Part shown: positions 58,569-64,000 of the stretch, in pieces
Layout: each line of letters begins with the position of its first letter
How positions within the stretch are numbered: the stretch's first letter is position 1
NCBI RefSeq assembly: GCF_014267175.1
Contig: NZ_JACMTR010000002.1
Coordinates: 5,233,501 to 5,297,500, forward strand
Reading direction: 5' to 3'
Length of the DNA: 64,000 bases
From: Pseudonocardia sp. C8
GTDB taxonomy: Bacteria > Actinomycetota > Actinomycetes > Mycobacteriales > Pseudonocardiaceae
The notes under the pieces: generated by a model
What the model was told of the DNA's origin: nothing
The model's database searches: none
The model's input: only the letters and a program-made list of their open reading frames with translations
Position numbers and translations under genes: made by a program

Positions 58569-59450
58569 GTGAAGATGGGACGATCTTCCGATGTCCCGCT
58601 GATGCGGTTCGCGCACTCGCCGACGCCGATCGCCGTCGAGCACGTCACCGGGGCCGGGACCACCGGCGATCCACGGGCACGCGGGGTGCACGCCCACGAC
58701 TTCCTCACCCTGCACTACGTCGTCGACGGCCGCTGGGCCCGCCGGGTCGACGGCCGGATGTGGGAGGGCACGGCAGGGGACGTGCTGGTCGTCGCGCCGG
58801 GAGCCGTGATCGGTGCCGCCGACGACGCACCACCGTCGTCCGGGGACGCGTACACGGTGCTGTTCCCCGCGGAGGCCGTCGACCCCGGCGCCGCCACGCC
58901 GCTGGCGTCGTGGCACGGGCATCCGCTGCTGGCGCCGTTCGTCGGTGGCCATCGCGGCGGGGCGCAGCGCCTCACCGTCCCGGTGCCGGACCGGCCGGGC
59001 TGGCTCGACCGGCTGCGCGCGCTGGACGCCGAGCTCACCGACCGCCGTGACGGCTACGCCGAGGCCGCCCGGGCCCATCTCACCCTGCTCCTCGTGGCGC
59101 TCGGCCGGCTCCAGGAGGACGTGCCGGCCGAGGCGGCGGACCCGCTGCTCGCCGCGGTGTTCGCGCTGGTCGAGGACCGGTTCCGGGAGCCGGTCTCGCT
59201 GCGCGACGTCGCGGCGGCGCTCGGGCTGACCCCGGGACACCTGACGACCGTCGTCGGCCGGGCCACCGGGCGCACCGTCCAGCAGTGGATCACAGAGCGG
59301 CGGATGCGCGAGGCCCGGCGGCTGCTGGTCGGCACCGACCTGACGGTGACCGAGATCGGCCGCCGGGTCGGGTACCGCGATGCCGGGTACTTCGTGCGCC
59401 GCTTCCGCGCCGCGCACGGGACGAGCCCGGCGGCGTGGCGACGCGGCTGA
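58569..59450 (+). CDS. AraC-family transcription regulator
   Basis: 293-aa regulator: N-terminal cupin sensor (HAHDFLTLHYVVDGRWARRVDGR, ~40-65) and C-terminal AraC double helix-turn-helix (SLRDVAAALGLTPGHLTTVVGRATGRTVQQWITERRM; VTEIGRRVGYRDAGYFVRRFRAAHGTSPAAWRR). GTG start at 58569 with GAAGGA upstream. It is divergent from the methyltransferase gene and probably controls it (inference). Confidence 0.9.
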   Translation: MKMGRSSDVPLMRFAHSPTPIAVEHVTGAGTTGDPRARGVHAHDFLTLHYVVDGRWARRVDGRMWEGTAGDVLVVAPGAVIGAADDAPPSSGDAYTVLFPAEAVDPGAATPLASWHGHPLLAPFVGGHRGGAQRLTVPVPDRPGWLDRLRALDAELTDRRDGYAEAARAHLTLLLVALGRLQEDVPAEAADPLLAAVFALVEDRFREPVSLRDVAAALGLTPGHLTTVVGRATGRTVQQWITERRMREARRLLVGTDLTVTEIGRRVGYRDAGYFVRRFRAAHGTSPAAWRRG

Positions 59451-59549
59451 ACGGACTTCGGCGCGTCCGGCCGCCCGCCGGTCGAGTCCGGGGTGTGGCC
59501 CGGCACGGGTTGTGGTGGGATCTTCCCGATTCGTTCGGGGGAGGTCGGG

Positions 59550-60482
59550 GTGCGGTTCGACGAGAACGCCCAGCTGGACACGTCCGGTGTGGACGACCTG
59601 CGCGGCTCCGGCGGCGGCGGAGGAGGCATCGGTGGCCGGGTCGCGGGCGCGGGCGGCGGGCTCGGCGTCGTCGGCGTGATCATCTACCTGCTGCTGTCGA
59701 ACTTCGCGGGCGTCGACCTGGGCGGGATGACGGCCGGCGGGGGCTACCCGAGCCTCGACCAGGTCGGCGCCGGCCAGACCGCCGACAGCTCGTCGCTGGC
59801 CCAGAACTGCGCGACCGGCGCGTCCGCGAACAACTCGACCGACTGCCGGATGGTCGCCGTGGTGAACTCGCTGGACGACTTCTGGGCGGGCCAGTTCTCC
59901 TCGGGCTTCGTGCGGCCGCGGACGAACTTCTTCTCCGGCGGTGTGAGCACCGACGGGTGCGGGTCCGCGACTTCGGACACCGGGCCGTTCTACTGCCCGG
60001 CCGACTCCGAGATCTACATCGACCTCACGTTCTTCGAGGAGCTGCAGACCCGGTTCGGCGCCCAGGGCGGCCCGTTCTCGCAGGCGTACGTGATGGCGCA
60101 CGAGTACGGCCACCACATCCAGAACCTCCTGGGCACCAACCGCCGGGTCGGCAACGACACCGGCCCGACGTCCGGCTCGGTCCGGCTGGAGCTGCAGGCC
60201 GACTGCTACGCCGGCGTCTGGGCCCACCACGCGACGACCGTCCCCGGTGACTCCGGCCGCCCGCTGATCACCGAGCTCACCCGGGCCGACATCGACGCGG
60301 CGCTCGACACGGCCGAGAAGATCGGCGACGACCACATCCAGACCCAGCTCGGCGGCGGCCAGGTCGACGAGTCGCAGTTCTCCCACGGCAGCTCCGCCCA
60401 GCGCGAGCGGTGGTTCACCACCGGCCTCGACACCGGTGACCCGCAGGCCTGCGACACCTTCGCCGCCCGCGACCTGGGCTGA
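59550..60482 (+). CDS. YpfJ-type neutral zinc metallopeptidase
   Basis: 310-aa membrane-tethered protein of the neutral zinc metallopeptidase (YpfJ) family. An N-terminal soluble stretch and Gly-rich linker precede one membrane helix (GLGVVGVIIYLLLSNFAG, ~36-53). The outer domain has the zinc motif MAHEYGHHIQNLLG (~187) and the downstream Glu region RLELQADCYAGVWAHH (~212), plus several Cys probably in disulfides. I use GTG 59550 with GGGGGAGG before it. Peptidase activity is a family prediction. Confidence 0.88.
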   Translation: MRFDENAQLDTSGVDDLRGSGGGGGGIGGRVAGAGGGLGVVGVIIYLLLSNFAGVDLGGMTAGGGYPSLDQVGAGQTADSSSLAQNCATGASANNSTDCRMVAVVNSLDDFWAGQFSSGFVRPRTNFFSGGVSTDGCGSATSDTGPFYCPADSEIYIDLTFFEELQTRFGAQGGPFSQAYVMAHEYGHHIQNLLGTNRRVGNDTGPTSGSVRLELQADCYAGVWAHHATTVPGDSGRPLITELTRADIDAALDTAEKIGDDHIQTQLGGGQVDESQFSHGSSAQRERWFTTGLDTGDPQACDTFAARDLG

Positions 60483-60483
60483 C

Positions 60484-61167
60484 TCAACGAGGCGGGTCCG
60501 CGGCGAGGAACCCGGCCAGCTCCGCCGTGTAGCCCTCGACCCGCAGCTCCCAGCCCGGGCGGACGAACGCGCCGGCCGTCAGGAGCAACCGGTGCTCCAC
60601 GACCCGGGGACCGCGGGCGACGGTGAGCGCCGTCCCGTCCGGCCGGTACCCGAGCCGCCGGGACACGCGCGCGGAGCTCTCGTTGCCCTCGAGGTAGGCC
60701 GACCGGGCGGTCGTCGCACCGAGCCGGTCGAAGGCGAACGCGAGCACCGCGGCCCGCATCTCGGTGCCGTAGCCGCGCCGCTGGAACCGTCGTCCCAGGT
60801 AGGAGCCGGTGCGCACCTCGCGGAGCACGTCGAACCGGGTCGCCGCGAGCTCCTGGAGCCCGGCCACCTCGCCGTCCACCCGCACGATGAAGTGGATCGA
60901 CCAGTCCTCGGGTGAGCACGCGGCCCGCCTGCCCCACAGGTACTGGGCCATGCCGCGGCCGAGGTAGCGCGGATCGGCGTCGGTCCAGGGCATCGCGAAC
61001 GGCATCTCGTCGGCCGGGTGGACCCCGGCCGCATGGACCGTCACGACGAGCTCGCGGATCGACGGGTCGTCGTCGGGCCGCAGTTCCAGGCGTGGGGTGC
61101 GCAGCACCAGGCCGTGCAGCGGCCACGGATCCGGGACCGGGTCGATCGGGGCGGGCAGCCGGCTCAC
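60484..61167 (-). CDS. RimJ/RimL-type GNAT acetyltransferase
   Basis: 227-aa acetyltransferase of the GNAT_3 (RimJ/RimL-like) group: LRTPRLELRPDDDPSIRELV at the start, TGSYLGRRFQRRGYGTEMRAAVLAFAFDRLGA for acetyl-CoA binding and SARVSRRLGYRPDG at the end. The start is probably GTG 61167. It ends one base after the convergent metallopeptidase stop. Confidence 0.85.
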   Translation of the reverse strand: MSRLPAPIDPVPDPWPLHGLVLRTPRLELRPDDDPSIRELVVTVHAAGVHPADEMPFAMPWTDADPRYLGRGMAQYLWGRRAACSPEDWSIHFIVRVDGEVAGLQELAATRFDVLREVRTGSYLGRRFQRRGYGTEMRAAVLAFAFDRLGATTARSAYLEGNESSARVSRRLGYRPDGTALTVARGPRVVEHRLLLTAGAFVRPGWELRVEGYTAELAGFLAADPPR

Positions 61168-61223
61168 CCCTCCGGAGGCTGCCGGATCGCTTCCGCCGGC
61201 GCGACGCAATACCGTCCGGGGTC

Positions 61224-62216
61224 ATGAAGGCGATCACCTTGGCGGAGTACGGCGGTCCGGAGCAGATGGCCTGGGAGGAGGTCGCCGACCCGGCTCCGGC
61301 GGCGGGCGAGGTCGTGATCGACGTCGTCGCGTCCGCGGTGAACCGGGCCGACCTGCTACAGGTCCAGGGCAACTACCCGGTGCCGCCGGGTGCCTCGGAG
61401 ATCCTCGGCCTGGAGTGCTCCGGGCGGATCTCCGCGCTCGGTGAGGGCGTGACGTCCTGGAAGGTCGGCGACGAGGTCTGCGCGCTGCTCGCCGGCGGCG
61501 GCTACGCGCAGAAGGTCGCCGTGCCCGCGCAGCAGCTCCTCCCGATCCCGGACGGCGTGTCGCTCGCCGACGCGGGCGGGCTGCCCGAGGTCGCGTGCAC
61601 GGTCTGGTCGAACGTGTTCATGGAGGGCCGGCTCGCCGCGGGCGAGACGTTCCTGGTCCAGGGCGGTTCCTCCGGCATCGGCACGCACGCGATCCAGGTG
61701 GCGACGGCGTTCGGCGCCCGGGTCGCCGCGACCGCCGGGCACCCCGACCGGCTGCGGTTCTGCCGGGAGCTCGGCGCGGACATCGTGATCGACTACCACG
61801 ACGACGTCGCCGAGGAGCTGAAGAAGGCCACCGACGGCCGCGGCGCCGACGTGATCCTCGACAACATGGGCGCCAAGGGACTGGCGAACAACCTGTCCGC
61901 CCTGGCCCGGGACGGCCGCCTGATGATCATCGGCATGCAGGGCGGGGTGAAGGCCGAGCTCAACATCGGCGCCCTGCTCGCCAAGCGCGGGCACATCTCG
62001 GCGATGGGCCTGCGTGGACGCCCGGTGGAGGGCCCGCACTCGAAGGCCGACATCGTCGCCGGGGTGCGCGAGCACGTCTGGCCGCTGTTCGCGGCCGGCA
62101 CGGTCCGCCCGGTCGTCTTCGAGCGGTACTCGATGGCCGACGCCGCCGACGCGCACCGGCGGCTCGCCGACGGCGGCGTCGTCGGCAAGCTGCTCCTGCT
62201 GAACCCGGACGCCTGA
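61224..62216 (+). CDS. NAD(P)H:quinone oxidoreductase (zeta-crystallin type)
   Basis: 330-aa medium-chain dehydrogenase without zinc ligands, quinone oxidoreductase type: AVNRADLLQVQGNYPVPPGA (~34-53), LGLECSGRISALGEGV, NADPH motif VQGGSSGIGTHAIQVA (~146) and LLLLNPDA at the end. The start is ATG 61224. It reduces quinones or enones in the cytoplasm; it lies 34 bp upstream of bpa, a neighbourhood seen in other actinobacteria. Confidence 0.9.
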   Translation: MKAITLAEYGGPEQMAWEEVADPAPAAGEVVIDVVASAVNRADLLQVQGNYPVPPGASEILGLECSGRISALGEGVTSWKVGDEVCALLAGGGYAQKVAVPAQQLLPIPDGVSLADAGGLPEVACTVWSNVFMEGRLAAGETFLVQGGSSGIGTHAIQVATAFGARVAATAGHPDRLRFCRELGADIVIDYHDDVAEELKKATDGRGADVILDNMGAKGLANNLSALARDGRLMIIGMQGGVKAELNIGALLAKRGHISAMGLRGRPVEGPHSKADIVAGVREHVWPLFAAGTVRPVVFERYSMADAADAHRRLADGGVVGKLLLLNPDA

Positions 62217-62250
62217 TCCTCCCTGCGGCCCCGGCCACGACCACGTCAGA

Positions 62251-62808
62251 ATGGCGGCCATGAGCGACGAGCAGGGGACCCCGGACGAGCGGGTCATGGT
62301 GGTCGGCGCCGACGGCCGCCCGGTCGGCATGGCCAAGGTTCCGTCCTCCGACGAGGAGGCCGAGCAGCAGGGCCCGGCGGCGATGGTCGAGCAGCCGGCC
62401 AAGGTCATGCGGATCGGCACGATGATCAAGCAACTGCTCGAGGAGGTGAAGGCGGCCCCGCTGGACGAGGCGTCCCGCGAGCGGCTCAAGGAGATCCACG
62501 AGAACTCCGTGAAGGAGCTCGAGGAGGGTCTCGCACCCGAGCTGCGTGAGGAGCTTCACCGGCTCAGCCTGCCGTTCACCGCCGATGCGACGCCGTCGGA
62601 GGCCGAGCTGCGGATCGCGCAGGCCCAGCTCGTGGGCTGGCTGGAGGGGCTGTTCCACGGCATCCAGACGGCCCTGTTCGCCCAGCAGATGGCCGCACGG
62701 GCGCAGCTGGAGCAGATGCGACGGGGGCTGCCGCCGGGCACGGGCGCCGCCGGTGAGCACGGCGGGATCCCGGAGAACCTGGGCCGGGGCACCGGGCAGT
62801 ACCTCTGA
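62251..62808 (+). CDS. bpa: bacterial proteasome activator Bpa/PafE
   Basis: 185-aa DUF2587 protein, the ring-forming ATP-independent activator of the actinobacterial 20S proteasome. The helical core (VMRIGTMIKQLLEEVKAAPLDEASRERLKEIHENSVKELEEGL...) and the C-terminal GQYL gate-opening motif are present. Disordered N and C tails flank it. The start is ATG 62251 or 62260 (MSDEQG). It lies beside the polysaccharide ABC exporter, the same order as Rv3780-Rv3783 in M. tuberculosis. Confidence 0.95.
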   Translation: MAAMSDEQGTPDERVMVVGADGRPVGMAKVPSSDEEAEQQGPAAMVEQPAKVMRIGTMIKQLLEEVKAAPLDEASRERLKEIHENSVKELEEGLAPELREELHRLSLPFTADATPSEAELRIAQAQLVGWLEGLFHGIQTALFAQQMAARAQLEQMRRGLPPGTGAAGEHGGIPENLGRGTGQYL

Positions 62809-62829
62809 GACGCCTGCGACCTGCGGTTT

Positions 62830-62870
62830 CCGCGCGACCCGGCGGGGCCCTCCCCTGCCCGGTCGCGCGG
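62830..62870 (+). terminator. terminator hairpin after bpa
   Basis: CCGCGCGACC (62830-62839) pairs perfectly with GGTCGCGCGG (62861-62870), with further GGTTT/AACC pairing outside and GGGG/CCCC inside. It separates bpa from the exporter operon. Confidence 0.75.
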
Positions 62871-62893
62871 AACCGTCTGAGTACCCTCGTCGG

Positions 62894-63763
62894 GTGGCCG
62901 TGACCGTGACCGACAACGAGCCGGGCGACGTCGTCGACCCGTCCGAGGTGTCGAGCCCGCGCAGCTGGCGCCGGGCGTTCGCGGATCTCGCCGCCGGCTG
63001 GCGCCAGCGGCCGCTCTGGGGCTACCTGGGCTGGCAGGACATCAAGCAGCGCTACCGCCGTTCGGTGCTCGGGCCGCTGTGGATCTCGATCAGCATGGGC
63101 GTGATCGCGCTCGGGCTCGGGATCCTGTACTCGGCGCTGTTCGCCATCCCGCTCGCGACGTTCCTGCCGCACGTCGCCGTCGGCCTGCTGATCTGGAACT
63201 TCGTCTCCGGCTGCATCCTCGAGGGCAGCGAGGTCTTCATCTCGAACGAAGGCCTGATCAAGTTCCTGCCCGCGCCGCTCAGCCTGCACATCTACCGTCT
63301 CGTGTGGCGGCAGACGCTGTTCTTCCTGCACAACCTGGTCGTCTGGGTCGTGCTGATGGTCGTCTTCCCGCATCCGCTGGGCTTCTCGACCCTGCTGGCG
63401 ATCCCGGCGCTGGGGCTGCTCGCGGTCAACGGGGCCTGGGTGGCGATCCTGTCCGGGATCCTCGCGACCCGGTTCCGGGACATCCCGCCGATCATCGCGA
63501 GCATCACCCAGCTCGTGTTCTACCTGACCCCGATCGTCTGGTCGGTGGACATCCTGGAGGGCAACGAGGCCGCCAAGGAGCGCGCCGGCCTGGTCGAGTT
63601 CAACCCGGTCTTCCACTTCGTCGAGATCGTCCGCCAGCCGCTGCTGGGCCAGGAGATCGTCGGCCGGTACTGGCTGGTCACCGGCATCATCACGGTCGTC
63701 GGCTGGGCGGCAGCGCTCGTCTGCCTGCGCAACTACCGTTCCCGCGTCGCGTACTGGGTGTGA
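62894..63763 (+). CDS. polysaccharide ABC exporter permease (Wzm/RfbD-like)
   Basis: 289-aa ABC-2 type permease for lipid-linked polysaccharide export. The N-terminal cytoplasmic motif WGYLGWQDIKQRYRRSVLGPLWISIS is diagnostic of the Wzm/TagG family; about six helices follow, with the family motif RDIPPIIASITQLVFYLTPIVWS. GTG start at 62894. With the downstream ATPase it probably exports the galactan of arabinogalactan, as the Rv3781/Rv3783 homologues are thought to do. Confidence 0.9.
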   Translation: MAVTVTDNEPGDVVDPSEVSSPRSWRRAFADLAAGWRQRPLWGYLGWQDIKQRYRRSVLGPLWISISMGVIALGLGILYSALFAIPLATFLPHVAVGLLIWNFVSGCILEGSEVFISNEGLIKFLPAPLSLHIYRLVWRQTLFFLHNLVVWVVLMVVFPHPLGFSTLLAIPALGLLAVNGAWVAILSGILATRFRDIPPIIASITQLVFYLTPIVWSVDILEGNEAAKERAGLVEFNPVFHFVEIVRQPLLGQEIVGRYWLVTGIITVVGWAAALVCLRNYRSRVAYWV

Positions 63764-63768
63764 GCTCC

Positions 63769-64000
63769 GTGTCCGAACCCCGCATCCGGATCGACCGCGC
63801 CGCCGTCGACTTCCCGATCTTCGACGCGAAGACCCGGTCACTGAAGAAGGCCGTGCTCGGCAGGGCAGGCGGACGCATCGGCACCGAGGCCAAGGTGCCG
63901 ATCATCGAGGCGCTCCGGGACATCACGATCAAGCTCGACCGGGGTGCCCGGGTCGCGCTGGTCGGGCACAACGGTGCGGGCAAGTCCACGCTGCTACGCC
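63769..64000 (+). CDS. polysaccharide ABC exporter ATPase (Wzt/RfbE-like), partial
   Basis: The first 77 codons of an ABC ATPase cut by the window end. GTG 63769 lies 5 bases after the permease stop. It reads RIRIDRAAVDFPIFDAKTRSLKK..., then IIEALRDITIKLDRGARVALVGHNGAGKSTLLR, with Walker A GHNGAGKST at the end. This is the Wzt partner of the preceding permease. Confidence 0.92.
   Translation, partial: MSEPRIRIDRAAVDFPIFDAKTRSLKKAVLGRAGGRIGTEAKVPIIEALRDITIKLDRGARVALVGHNGAGKSTLLR

Overview
The window comes from a very GC-rich actinomycete, most likely a member of the Pseudonocardiales (Pseudonocardia-like). The supports are strong G/C third-position bias, many GTG starts, 4-8 bp stop/start overlaps, an ECF42-type sigma factor, a Bpa-type proteasome activator next to a polysaccharide ABC exporter, a CmtR-like metal sensor with a P1B ATPase, and an MftG-like GMC oxidoreductase. 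No integrase, transposase, plasmid or phage gene was found, so it reads as chromosome with a catabolic accessory content. The genus is inferred, not proven.

Left part (1-16.1 kb): a NarL-type two-component system and a divergent stand-alone receiver gene lead into an operon of multicopper oxidase, small membrane protein, signal peptidase I, CopD and CopC. Next come a secreted animal-type haem peroxidase, a lytic transglycosylase and an NlpC/P60 hydrolase with long Pro/Thr-rich tails, a fibronectin-III surface protein and a secreted GH16 glycanase. Nearly all of these act outside the membrane, and several of their upstream regions share a C5/G5 dyad. I propose a copper-dependent oxidative envelope-modification module.

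Middle part (16.2-34.2 kb): ECF42 sigma factor with its YCII/DGPF partner, a large ATP-binding LuxR regulator divergent from a nitronate-monooxygenase-like gene, and a Crp/FAD-oxidoreductase pair. Then follows a catabolic island: AraC regulator plus nitrilase; LysR plus acyl-CoA dehydrogenase, CaiB CoA-transferase and SDR; and a natural fusion of maleylacetate reductase with hydroxyquinol 1,2-dioxygenase, preceded by its own LysR. Two tRNA genes (Arg-ACG, Ser-GCT) close the region.

Right-middle (34.5-54.4 kb): acetoacetyl-CoA synthetase, a dienelactone-hydrolase-like protein lacking its catalytic triad, a HisC/Pat aminotransferase, an atypical OmpR regulator and a membrane-anchored GH16. These are followed by the MftG-like GMC enzyme, an M18 aminopeptidase, small housekeeping or unknown genes, a leaderless DUF2975/HTH pair with an operator over its promoter, and a GntR-controlled operon of MHS transporter, split transketolase and SDR.

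Right end (54.5-64 kb): CmtR/P1B-ATPase metal efflux, a nine-unit tandem array of 62-bp repeats (57.0-57.6 kb), tRNA-Ser(TGA), a methyltransferase with a His-rich insert, an AraC regulator, a zinc metallopeptidase, a quinone oxidoreductase, Bpa, and the start of a Wzm/Wzt-type polysaccharide exporter cut by the window end. The first 75 bases hold no gene I can support.
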